Below are positions 22,712-29,531 of a DNA stretch of 29,531 bases, one piece after another; positions within the stretch are counted from its first letter, which is position 1, and each line of letters opens with the position of its first letter. This stretch comes from JBGSWL01 sp041752455. Lineage in GTDB: Bacteria; Pseudomonadota; Alphaproteobacteria; Rhizobiales; Rhizobiaceae. Both the position numbers and the translations under genes were made by a program. The DNA lies in assembly GCA_041752455.1 (NCBI GenBank), contig JBGSWL010000124.1, forward strand, positions 1 to 29,531. The letters are read 5' to 3'. The notes beneath the pieces were generated by a model, which was given only the letters and a program-made list of their open reading frames with translations, had not been told where the DNA came from and ran no database searches.

Positions 22712-22969
22712 TCAGGACCAGAATTGGTCGAGCCAAAGATGCACGTTCATGAAGCCGGCCTCGTTCACCGCATAGAAGCGCCGCGTGCCTTCGCTGCGCA
22801 CCGAGACGAGGCCGGCATCCAGCAAAACCTTCAAGTGCTGGGATACGGCCGGGCGCGAAATCGGCAGTCCGTCCGCCAGTTCATTCACCGTCTTGGCCCC
22901 ACGACGCAGTTCTTCCAGCAGATGCCTGCGGTTCGGATCGGAAATGGCGTAGAACGGGTCATCCATCAT
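22712..22969 (-). CDS. ArsR-family helix-turn-helix regulator
   Basis: This 85-residue winged-helix protein has the typical opening DPFYAISDPNRRHLLEELRRG. Its recognition helix (RPAVSQHLKVLLDAGLVSV, about 38-57) and wing (SEGTRRFYAVN) follow. It lacks the ELCVCDL metal-binding cysteine motif of ArsR/SmtB sensors, so it is probably not metal-responsive, and it is shorter than most relatives. Two ATGs (22969, 22966) are possible. A 19-base palindrome lies 12 bases upstream. No partner SRPBCC or transporter gene follows; downstream is the convergent DUF465 gene. Confidence 0.85.
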   Translation of the reverse strand: MMDDPFYAISDPNRRHLLEELRRGAKTVNELADGLPISRPAVSQHLKVLLDAGLVSVRSEGTRRFYAVNEAGFMNVHLWLDQFWS

Positions 22970-22980
22970 GGTCTCAGGGT

Positions 22981-22999
22981 AAGATATAACTTACGTCTT
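22981..22999. promoter_or_regulatory. Palindromic operator candidate for the ArsR-like regulator
   Basis: The sequence fits AAGANNTAANTTANNTCTT, a dyad with 14 symmetric positions out of 19. It sits just upstream of the ArsR-like start and within the 131-base gap to the divergent ThiE-like gene. Autorepression, or control of both directions, is the likely use. Confidence 0.5.
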
Positions 23000-23100
23000 G
23001 GCAAACCGAGGATTGCAGTCGGACATTGCTGAGATGTGACAACTGCCATATTGGCGTCGCGATTGTCGTTTCCATAAATGCCAACCGCATCGGATGCCCA

Positions 23101-23754
23101 ATGGCCAAGAAACCTGAATTCTGCCGCCTCGTTCTGATTGTCACGGGCGATCTGCCTGCAGACAATCTGGCCGACCGGCTTGCGCTTGCGCTGGGCGCCG
23201 GTGATGTGGCTGCGGTGATGGTCGATCCCGGCACCGACGACGAGGACAAGGCCCAGCATCTTGTGGAAGCAATGGTCGGTGCGGCCGCGCCGTTCGGCGT
23301 TCCGGTCGTTGCGGTCTGCGAGCCGCGCATCGCTGCGCGGGCCAATGCGCAGGGCATCCATGTGCGCGGCAGCGGCAAGCAGGTTGCCGTTGCGGTCGAG
23401 ACCTATCAGGAGCGCATGATGGTCGGCACCTCGGCCGGGGAAAGCCGCGACCAGGCGCTCAGCGTCGGAGAAGCGCGGCCCGACTACGTGTTTTTCGGCA
23501 AGATTGGCGGCGACACCCATGGCGAAGCTCATCCGAAGGTCGTCGAAATGGTGACCTGGTGGGCGCAGTTCATCGAGATCCCGGCCATCATCATGGGCGG
23601 CAGCGATCTTGCCACGCTTGACGCCACGGCAGCGTCCGGCGCCGAGTTTGTCGCCTTGTCGCGCGCCGTCCTTGGTGACGGCGTTGCACCCGACGAGGCC
23701 GTTCGAACTGCCAACCAGATCCTTGCCCGTCACCCGTTGCCGGAGTCCGCATGA
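23101..23754 (+). CDS. ThiE/TenI-like TIM-barrel protein
   Basis: This 217-residue protein resembles thiamine phosphate synthase in its strand order: GIHVRG (86-90), MVGTSAGES (107-115), ARPDYVFFGKIGGDTHGEAHP (125-145) and IIMGGSDLATLDATAASGAEFVAL (163-186). However, the QLREK-type motif that binds pyrimidine diphosphate in ThiE is not seen; that position reads AVMVDPGT (38-45). It may be a ThiE-like protein with another substrate. Annotations as thiamine phosphate synthase should be treated cautiously. The ATG at 23101 begins MAKKPEF. A TTG at 23026 opens the same frame but lacks support. Its stop overlaps the Sel1 gene start (ATGA). Confidence 0.72.
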   Translation: MAKKPEFCRLVLIVTGDLPADNLADRLALALGAGDVAAVMVDPGTDDEDKAQHLVEAMVGAAAPFGVPVVAVCEPRIAARANAQGIHVRGSGKQVAVAVETYQERMMVGTSAGESRDQALSVGEARPDYVFFGKIGGDTHGEAHPKVVEMVTWWAQFIEIPAIIMGGSDLATLDATAASGAEFVALSRAVLGDGVAPDEAVRTANQILARHPLPESA

Positions 23755-24785
23755 GACACCTTGCCCGCCTCGCCGGTGCGTTGACCTTTGCGGGCGTGAC
23801 GTTGTTCGCAGCGGCCGGGTTGTCGCTTGCCGAGGAAGCCACCGCGCCTGCAACCACCGCACCGGCGGCTGAGACCGACGCAGAGGTGCCGGCCAAGGCA
23901 TCGCGAGAACCCGAACAGGGTACCAAAAGCGGCCTGCCGGTGCCTTCGCGGTTCGGAGCGCCGCCGGATGATCCGGCCTACGGCGCATTCCAGCGAGGCT
24001 TGTTCGTCACCGCGCGCAATCTGGCGCTGCCGCGCGCCGAGGCCGGTGATGCAGCGGCCCAGACACTGCTCGGGGAGATCTATTCGCGCGGCCTCGGCGT
24101 TGCCGTGGACCAGACCGAGGCGGAGAAGTGGTACGCCATGGCCGCCGAACAGGGAAATCCCGAGGCCCTCTTCCGTCATGCGCTGACACTTCTTGCCGGT
24201 GATGCGAAATCGGCCGAAGGGCGCGCGTTCATGGAAGCCGCAGCAGAAGCGGGCAATGCGCTGGCGCGGTTCAACCTGGCGCAGTTGATCCTGTCGGAAC
24301 GACCGGGGAAAGCAGCGCGCGACGAGGCTTACCCGTTATTTCTTGCGGCTGCGGAAGCCGGCGTCCCGGACGCACAATATGCGGTCGCACGCTACCATCT
24401 TGAAGGCGATGCGCCCGGCGGTACCGACGCGGGATTGGCAAGGCGGTTCCTCGAGGCAGCGGCCCGGCAGGGTTTCGATACCGCACAACTGGATCTCGGC
24501 TTCTTTTTTCTCGAAGGCATTGACGGCAAGCGGGACCTGCAACGCGGGTTTGCCCTCGTTCACAGGGCTGCGCGCGCCGGAAATGTCGTGGCGCAGGCCG
24601 AAGTCGCCAAGCTCTACTGGGGTGGCATCGGTATCGAGCCGGACGAGGTCGAAGCGGCCGCATGGACAGTGCTGGCGCGCCGGGCCGGCTATGATGATGC
24701 GGCTCTGGAAGACTTCTGGCTCGGCCTGTCCACCGAGGCACAGCAAAAGGGCATCGAACGGGCCAATCGGCTTGCCGAACGCTGA
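23751..24785 (+). CDS. Exported Sel1-repeat (TPR-like) protein
   Basis: This 344-residue protein has a signal peptide (cleavage near SLAEEA). An Ala/Pro/Glu-rich stretch to about residue 65 precedes a run of Sel1-like repeats. Examples are AAAQTLLGEIYSRGLGVAVD, AEKWYAMAAEQGNPEALF, AYPLFLAAAEAGVPDAQYAVARYHLEG and AAWTVLARRAG. Sel1 repeats are adaptor modules; in rhizobia related proteins act in envelope signalling, but no specific role can be claimed. It overlaps the ThiE-like gene by 4 bases and lies 125 bases upstream of efp. Confidence 0.85.
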   Translation: MRHLARLAGALTFAGVTLFAAAGLSLAEEATAPATTAPAAETDAEVPAKASREPEQGTKSGLPVPSRFGAPPDDPAYGAFQRGLFVTARNLALPRAEAGDAAAQTLLGEIYSRGLGVAVDQTEAEKWYAMAAEQGNPEALFRHALTLLAGDAKSAEGRAFMEAAAEAGNALARFNLAQLILSERPGKAARDEAYPLFLAAAEAGVPDAQYAVARYHLEGDAPGGTDAGLARRFLEAAARQGFDTAQLDLGFFFLEGIDGKRDLQRGFALVHRAARAGNVVAQAEVAKLYWGGIGIEPDEVEAAAWTVLARRAGYDDAALEDFWLGLSTEAQQKGIERANRLAER

Positions 24786-24842
24786 CGCGACCGACGATCC
24801 TTCAAGGCCAGTCTTGAAACCTTTCGTCAAGTGTGGTCATGG

Positions 24843-24862
24843 GTGCGCAACACTTTGCGCAC
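24843..24862 (+). other. Perfect hairpin in the efp leader
   Basis: GTGCGCAA and TTGCGCAC form a perfect 8-bp stem with a CACT loop, 48 bases before the efp start. No T-run follows. It may be a weak terminator of the Sel1 gene or a leader structure of efp. Confidence 0.35.
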
Positions 24863-24910
24863 GTCGCGGTCGGCCACAGGCCGCGGTCGCTCTTCTCCAG
24901 GTGACATGAC

Positions 24911-25474
24911 ATGAAAATCAACGGCAATGAAATCCGCCCCGGCAATGTGATCGAGCATGCGGGCGGTCTTTGGGTCGCGGTCCGCACGATGGCCGTCAAG
25001 CCCGGCAAGGGCGGCGCCTTCAACCAGGTCGAACTGAAGAACCTGATCGACGGCACCAAGCTCAACGAACGCTTCCGCTCGTCGGAAACCGTCGAGCGCG
25101 TCCGCCTCGAGCAGAAGGACTTCAATTTTCTCTACGAGCAGGGCGATGCGCTGATCTTCATGGACAACGAGACCTACGAGCAGCTGGAACTGGCCAAGGA
25201 CTTTGTCGGTGATCGCGCTGCGTTCCTGCAGGATGGCATGAAGGTGACGGTGGAACTTCATGAAGAGCGCCCGATCGGCATCCGCCTGCCGGACCATGTG
25301 GTGCTTGAAGTCGTCGAGGCCGACCCGGTGGTCAAGGGCCAGACGGCGGCGTCTTCCTACAAGCCGGCGATCATGGAAAACGGCGTACGCGTCATGGTGC
25401 CGCCGTTTGTCACCGCCGGCGAACGCATCATCGTCGACACCAACGAAATCACTTATCTGCGCCGCGCCGACTGA
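24911..25474 (+). CDS. efp: Translation elongation factor P
   Basis: This 187-residue EF-P rescues ribosomes stalled at polyproline. Three beta-barrel domains are recognisable: the N-terminal KOW-like domain with loop KPGKGG, where K33 is the residue modified by EpmA/EpmB in bacteria with that pathway; the middle domain (RVRLEQKDFNFLYEQGD...); and the C-terminal OB domain with GIRLPDHVVLEV and TAASSYKPAIMENG. AGGTGAC precedes the ATG. No epmA or epmB lies in the window. Confidence 0.97.
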   Translation: MKINGNEIRPGNVIEHAGGLWVAVRTMAVKPGKGGAFNQVELKNLIDGTKLNERFRSSETVERVRLEQKDFNFLYEQGDALIFMDNETYEQLELAKDFVGDRAAFLQDGMKVTVELHEERPIGIRLPDHVVLEVVEADPVVKGQTAASSYKPAIMENGVRVMVPPFVTAGERIIVDTNEITYLRRAD

Positions 25475-25519
25475 CTGACAGACGCGGCCTTCCTTCAAAC
25501 AAGCAGGCACTGAACAACA

Positions 25520-26323
25520 ATGGCACGCTCGGCTCTGATGAACGTGATGGTTACCGCTGCCCTCAAGGCGGGGCGGGGGCTGGCGCGCGACTTTGGCGAA
25601 GTGCAGAACCTGCAGGTTTCGGTCAAGGGACCGGGCGACTTCGTCAGCCAGGCCGATCTCAAGGCCGAGAAGATGATCTTCGAGGAGCTGTCGCGGGCCC
25701 GGCCCGGCTACGGTTTCCTGATGGAAGAAGGCGGCGAAATCCCCAGCACCGACGGCCAGCACCGCTGGATCATCGATCCGCTCGACGGGACCACCAACTT
25801 CCTGCACGGCATTCCGCATTTTTGTGTTTCGATCGCGCTTGAGCGCCAAGGCCAGTTGGTCGCCGGGCTGATCTTCAACCCGGCAACCGACGAACTCTAC
25901 ACGGCCGAGCGCGGCGGTGGTGCGTTTCTCAATGATCGCCGGTTGCGCGTTGCAGCGCGCCGCGACCTGACCGACACGGTCATCTGCACCGGCATTCCGC
26001 ATATCGGGCGCGGTGACCATGGCGAGTTCCTGATCGAACTGCGCCATGTGATGAACGCCTGTGTCGGCGTGCGCCGCACCGGCGCTGCGGCGCTTGACCT
26101 TGCCTATGTGGCTGCGGGCCGGTTCGACGGCTTTTTCGAAGACGGGCTGTCGCCATGGGACATGGCCGCAGGCATCGTGCTGATCCGCGAAGCGGGCGGT
26201 ATCGTCACCGACAAGGCTGGCGGCCTTGACGTTTTCGGGCACAAGAACATCGTCGCCGGCAATGAATTGATCCATCGCCAGCTGCTCGAGACCCTTCACA
26301 AGCCCTTCAAGACCGCAAGCTAA
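25520..26323 (+). CDS. Inositol monophosphatase family protein (SuhB/IMPase)
   Basis: This 267-residue magnesium-dependent phosphatase has the family motifs MEEGGEI (metal-ligand EE), DPLDGTTNFLHGIP (metal and substrate loop) and the C-terminal WDMAAGIVLIREAGG. Likely activity is on inositol phosphates or a related sugar phosphate; relatives include SuhB and histidinol-phosphatase-like enzymes, which cannot be separated here. The start MARSALMNVMV fits rhizobial homologues, although its Shine-Dalgarno is poor. It follows efp by 45 bases on the same strand. Confidence 0.9.
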   Translation: MARSALMNVMVTAALKAGRGLARDFGEVQNLQVSVKGPGDFVSQADLKAEKMIFEELSRARPGYGFLMEEGGEIPSTDGQHRWIIDPLDGTTNFLHGIPHFCVSIALERQGQLVAGLIFNPATDELYTAERGGGAFLNDRRLRVAARRDLTDTVICTGIPHIGRGDHGEFLIELRHVMNACVGVRRTGAAALDLAYVAAGRFDGFFEDGLSPWDMAAGIVLIREAGGIVTDKAGGLDVFGHKNIVAGNELIHRQLLETLHKPFKTAS

Positions 26324-26348
26324 CAAGCGCTGCGGTCCTTTCAATTTT
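26311..26348 (+). terminator. Terminator-like hairpin at the end of the IMPase gene
   Basis: GACCGCA (26311-26317) and TGCGGTC (26331-26337) pair around the stop codon at 26321-26323. They are followed by CTTTCAATTTT. Confidence 0.55.
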
Positions 26349-26416
26349 GCCACAGTTGACCGTAAGATCGCGACAGGTCCGCGGGTTGCACCGCCATAGT
26401 GACGGGAGACGCCGGC

Positions 26417-27451
26417 ATGAGCTTGACAGGGATGCAGGACGCCACGATCGCTGCGGCGGCGCGGCGGCGTTTCGACCCCTACCGCCTGTCCAATCCTCAG
26501 GTCTTCCTGCTGTCGATGGTGATCTTCCTGGTCATCGTCGGCTTTTTGGCTGCGATCCTTTATCGCCAGATTTCGTCGGCTTTCATGACCAATCCGGGGT
26601 TGAACGGCCTCATTCTGGGTGTGCTTCTCATCGGCATCGTGTTGGCCTTCCTGCAGGTGGTGCGGCTTTTCCCGGAAGTATCCTGGGTCAATTCGTTCAA
26701 GATCGGTGACACGGCGCGCGCCGAGCGGCGCGATCCGGTCCTGCTTGCTCCAATGCGCGCACTCCTGTCGCGTCGTCAGGAAATGGCGATCACCACGCTG
26801 TCGATGCGCACCATACTCGATTCCATCGGCACACGGCTGGACGAGGCGCGTGACACGTCGCGCTACCTGATCGGGCTTCTCGTGTTTCTCGGCCTGCTCG
26901 GAACCTTCTGGGGTCTGCTGCAGACGATCGGTTCGATCGGCGCCACCATCCAGTCGCTCGACATCGGCACCGGCGATACGCAGGACGTGCTCGATGCGCT
27001 GAAACTCGGCCTTTCCGAGCCGCTTGCCGGCATGGGCACGGCGTTCTCGTCCTCGCTCTTTGGCTTGTCCGGGTCGCTCGTCCTCGGCTTTCTCGACCTG
27101 CAGGCCGGCCGGGCACAGAACCGCTTCTACACCGAGTTGGAAAACTGGCTCTCGTCGGTCACCGAGGTCGATGTTGGCGGCCTGGTGCCGGCCGGTTCCT
27201 CCGTGGACAGCGAACAGATCAACCGCCTGACCGCAAAGCTTGCGGCGACCGCACAGGATACCTCGACGCCGCGCCAGCAGCAGGCGCTGGCAAGCCTTGC
27301 CGAGGGCGTGCACGGCCTTGTCAAATCGATGCGGGCGGAACAGCAGATGATGCGCGACTGGGTAGACGCTCAATCGCAGGACCAGAAGGCGGTGCGCGAG
27401 GCCCTTGATCGCCTCGCCAATGTGCTGTCACGCCTCGAAAAGGGCAGCTGA
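26417..27451 (+). CDS. MotA/TolQ/ExbB-type inner-membrane proton-channel subunit
   Basis: This 344-residue protein has hydrophobic segments at about 28-48, 63-83, 150-175 and 207-230. The MotA/TolQ/ExbB core is LIGLLVFLGLLGTFWGLLQTI and LSEPLAGMGTAFSSSLFGLSGSL. A long C-terminal helical region (about 260-344) extends beyond typical ExbB. GGGAG at 26404-26408 fixes the ATG at 26417; a GTG at 26399 is in frame. It is followed after 4 bases by an OmpA/MotB-like gene, so the two probably form a proton-driven stator complex acting on the cell wall. Partner and role are not known. Confidence 0.87.
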   Translation: MSLTGMQDATIAAAARRRFDPYRLSNPQVFLLSMVIFLVIVGFLAAILYRQISSAFMTNPGLNGLILGVLLIGIVLAFLQVVRLFPEVSWVNSFKIGDTARAERRDPVLLAPMRALLSRRQEMAITTLSMRTILDSIGTRLDEARDTSRYLIGLLVFLGLLGTFWGLLQTIGSIGATIQSLDIGTGDTQDVLDALKLGLSEPLAGMGTAFSSSLFGLSGSLVLGFLDLQAGRAQNRFYTELENWLSSVTEVDVGGLVPAGSSVDSEQINRLTAKLAATAQDTSTPRQQQALASLAEGVHGLVKSMRAEQQMMRDWVDAQSQDQKAVREALDRLANVLSRLEKGS

Positions 27452-27455
27452 CGCC

Positions 27456-28487
27456 ATGGCGCTCGCTCGCAGCCGAAGGCGCGGAGCGCCGGTCGACTAC
27501 TGGCCGGGCTTTGTCGATGCGCTATCGACGCTGCTTCTGGCGATCATGTTCCTCTTGTCGGTGTTCGTGCTGATGCAGTTCCTGTTGTCGCAGGAAATCA
27601 CCGGCAAGGATGCCGTGCTCAACCGCCTGAACACGCAAATCAATGAACTGACCGAGCTTCTGGCGCTCGAACAGGCCAACAACCAGGACGCTTCGGACGA
27701 ACTGGCTGCCTTGCAAGCCTCGCTTGCCGCTTCGCAGGACGCGCGCACACGGCTGCAACAATTGCTCGATGCCGGTACCGGCGCGGGCAATTCCGCGCAG
27801 ACGCAGATCGGCGCGCTCACCGATGCGCTGGACGCCGAGCGCGATCTCAGCCAGCGGGCGCTCAGCCAGGTGGAACTGCTGAACCAGCAGATTGCCGCAT
27901 TGCGCAGCCAGATCGCGGCGCTGGAAAGCGCGCTGGATGTCTCCGAACAGCGCGACGCGGAAGCCGGCGCCAAGATCGCCGATCTTGGACGTCGGCTGAA
28001 TGTCGCGCTGGCCCAGCGTGTCCAGGAACTGAACCGGTATCGGTCCGACTTCTTCGGGCGCCTGCGCGAGATCCTGTCGGACCGCGAGAATATCCGCATT
28101 GTCGGCGACCGTTTCGTTTTCCAGTCAGAGGTGTTGTTCAACTCCGGTGCCGCCGAGCTCAATCCCGATGGCGGCGACGAGATGGCCAAGTTGGCCGCGG
28201 CACTGATCGATCTCGGCAAAGAGATCCCCGACGACATCCAGTGGGTGCTGCGCGTCGATGGCCATACGGACAACATTCCGCTGTCTGGAACCGGGCGCTA
28301 CCAGGACAACTGGGAACTTTCGAGCGCGCGCGCGACATCTGTCGTCAAGTTCCTGATCAGCGAGGGCGTTCCGGCCAATCGGCTTGTCGCCGCCGGTTTT
28401 GGCGAGTTTCAGCCGCTGGACGAAACCGACACCATCGAGGCGCGGGCGCGAAACCGCCGCATCGAACTGAAGCTGACCGAACGCTGA
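27456..28487 (+). CDS. OmpA/MotB-like peptidoglycan-binding stator partner
   Basis: This 343-residue protein has one transmembrane helix near the N-terminus (about 18-44, DYWPGFVDALSTLLLAIMFL). D21 is a candidate proton-carrying aspartate like MotB Asp32. A long coiled coil follows (about 50-185, repeated Leu/Gln heptads). The C-terminal OmpA domain (about 225-340) has the peptidoglycan-binding pattern VDGHTDNIPL, NWELSSARA and ARNRRIEL. The ATG at 27456 is 4 bases after the channel gene stop; the upstream extension from 27405 is unsupported. It is convergent with the ABC transporter, 8 bases away. Confidence 0.88.
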   Translation: MALARSRRRGAPVDYWPGFVDALSTLLLAIMFLLSVFVLMQFLLSQEITGKDAVLNRLNTQINELTELLALEQANNQDASDELAALQASLAASQDARTRLQQLLDAGTGAGNSAQTQIGALTDALDAERDLSQRALSQVELLNQQIAALRSQIAALESALDVSEQRDAEAGAKIADLGRRLNVALAQRVQELNRYRSDFFGRLREILSDRENIRIVGDRFVFQSEVLFNSGAAELNPDGGDEMAKLAAALIDLGKEIPDDIQWVLRVDGHTDNIPLSGTGRYQDNWELSSARATSVVKFLISEGVPANRLVAAGFGEFQPLDETDTIEARARNRRIELKLTER

Positions 28488-28495
28488 TCGAACGG

Positions 28496-29531
28496 TCAGG
28501 CAGCGCGTCCCGCGTTGAATTGCAGCGCGGCAAGCCGTGCATAGACGCCATCCTTGCGCGACGACAGTGACGCATGGTCACCCTCTTCGACGATGCGTCC
28601 GCGATCGATGACGAGGATGCGGTCGGCCTTGCGGATGGTGGCGAGGCGATGGGCGATGACCAGTGTGGTGCGGCCTTCCATCAGGGTTTCAAGCGCTTTC
28701 TGGACGAGCGTTTCACTTTCGGCATCGAGCGCAGACGTCGCTTCGTCGAGCAGCAGTATCGGCGCATCGCGCAGCAATGCGCGGGCAATCGCGACGCGCT
28801 GGCGCTGGCCACCGGACAGGGTGACGCCGCGCTCGCCGACCTGGGTTTCGTATCCGGATGGCAGTTCGCGGATGAAGGTGTCGGCCTGCGCCGCGATGGC
28901 GGCGGCTTCCACCTCGGCGCGGGTTGCGCCGGGCTTTCCGAAGGCGATGTTCTCGGCAACGGTTCCCGAAAGGATGGTGACGTCTTGCGGCACAATCGCC
29001 ATCCGCTGGCGCAGTGCCTGAAGATCGCCATCGCGCAGGTCAATGCCGTCGAGACGCACGCTGCCGTGGGCCGGATCGTATTGCCGCATCAACAGGGCGA
29101 AGATCGTCGATTTGCCCGCACCGGACGGCCCGACAATGGCGACGGTTTCGCCTTGTGCGACGGCAAATGTCAGGTTTTCGGCGGCTGCGTCGTCGGGCCT
29201 TGTCGGATAGGCGAAAGTCACGTTTTCGAAGGCCAATGTGCCGAGCGGCGGGACTGGCAACGGGACCGGGTTTTCAGGCGAGGCGATTGCCGATTGTTCT
29301 GCCAGAAGCTCCGTGAGGCGTTCGGCAGCGCCGGCCGCCTGCTGCAGTTCGCCCCAGACCTCTGACAAGGCACCGAGCGCGCCTGCGGCAAAGACGGCGT
29401 AGAGCAGGAACTGGCCGAGCGTGCCGGGCGTCATCGTGCCGGCAAGCACGGCCTTCGCGCCGATCCACAGGACGGCGACGACCGAGGCGAAAATCAGGAA
29501 GATCGCAAACGCGGTCAGCCCGGCGCGGGCG
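28496..29531 (-). CDS. ABC-type multidrug/lipid exporter, partial (runs off right edge)
   Basis: The frame is open to the last base, so the N-terminus lies outside; the apparent start at 29449 is an internal GTG. Visible residues begin in the last transmembrane helices (LTAFAIFLIFASVVAVLW, TLGQFLLYAVFAAGALG) and continue into a full nucleotide-binding domain. That domain has Walker A GPSGAGKST, the Q-loop region VPQDVTIL, signature LSGGQ, Walker B LLLDEATSALD and switch histidine VIAHRLAT. The architecture is an MsbA/LmrA-type half transporter. The substrate cannot be told; it may export a lipid or toxic compound. Confidence 0.9.
   Translation of the reverse strand, partial: ARAGLTAFAIFLIFASVVAVLWIGAKAVLAGTMTPGTLGQFLLYAVFAAGALGALSEVWGELQQAAGAAERLTELLAEQSAIASPENPVPLPVPPLGTLAFENVTFAYPTRPDDAAAENLTFAVAQGETVAIVGPSGAGKSTIFALLMRQYDPAHGSVRLDGIDLRDGDLQALRQRMAIVPQDVTILSGTVAENIAFGKPGATRAEVEAAAIAAQADTFIRELPSGYETQVGERGVTLSGGQRQRVAIARALLRDAPILLLDEATSALDAESETLVQKALETLMEGRTTLVIAHRLATIRKADRILVIDRGRIVEEGDHASLSSRKDGVYARLAALQFNAGRAA

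Noticed and set aside
22965..23100. TPP riboswitch before the ThiE-like gene
   Set aside because: CTGAGA occurs only on the opposite strand, and no partner THI-box segment (ACCCTTGAACCTGAT-like) was found on either strand.
24827..27373. Very long antisense open frame (848 codons) on the minus strand
   Set aside because: It lies opposite efp, the IMPase gene and the channel gene, all with strong motifs. The translation is Arg/His/Gln-rich without any family resemblance, as expected for a shadow frame in GC-rich DNA.
26417..28487. Zorya-type anti-phage system (ZorA/ZorB resemble MotA/MotB)
   Set aside because: No ZorC, ZorD or ZorE gene is adjacent: upstream is IMPase and downstream a convergent ABC exporter. 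The OmpA/stator pair alone fits a housekeeping envelope complex.

Overview
This is an ordinary, gene-dense chromosomal segment of high G+C. It most likely comes from an alphaproteobacterium of the order Hyphomicrobiales (Rhizobiales). The evidence is gene content: an Omp10-like lipoprotein, rhizobial-type homospermidine synthase, the DUF1244 / DUF1036 / pyruvate kinase neighbourhood, DUF882 and DUF459 envelope proteins, a zinc-ligand-free L36, and the thiE-like / Sel1 / efp / inositol-phosphatase row. Genus cannot be decided by eye. I see no tRNA, rRNA, insertion sequence, prophage, CRISPR array or origin, and no recognised defence or secondary-metabolite island. There is no gene-free gap over 300 bases.

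Layout. 1-2820 (minus): a DUF882/M15-like peptidase cut by the left edge, and an orphan sigma-54 response regulator. 2974-6408 (plus): oligoendopeptidase F and homospermidine synthase. 6502-9235 (plus): an Omp10-like lipoprotein, a strong hairpin, then a 5'-nucleotidase with a LysM tail behind a good Pho-box candidate. 9405-10469 (plus): ferrochelatase. 10497-11477 (minus): KdsD/KpsF-type isomerase. 11633-15937 (plus): outer-membrane beta-barrel, MltB-type lytic transglycosylase, and an SGNH-fold protein without the usual catalytic Ser and His. 15954-18369: divergent DUF1244 (minus) and DUF1036-pyk (plus). 18375-22346 (all minus): DUF465, purE, purK, rpmJ, TPR protein, alpha/beta hydrolase. 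22502-22678 (plus): a second DUF465 protein. 22712-22969 (minus): ArsR-like regulator with a palindromic operator candidate. 23101-28487 (plus): ThiE-like, Sel1, efp, inositol-phosphatase, and a TolQ/ExbB-like plus OmpA/MotB-like pair. 28496 to the right edge (minus): an ABC exporter, cut off.

How they fit together. The theme is envelope upkeep plus housekeeping: peptidoglycan enzymes or binders (DUF882, MltB, LysM nucleotidase, OmpA-type protein), outer-membrane proteins, LPS precursor supply (KdsD), heme, purine and polyamine synthesis, glycolysis and translation (L36, EF-P). The most checkable new observations are the Pho box, the ArsR dyad, a CtrA-like site, the degenerate SGNH triad and the ThiE-like protein lacking ThiE substrate motifs. 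I did not find a convincing wholly new system.
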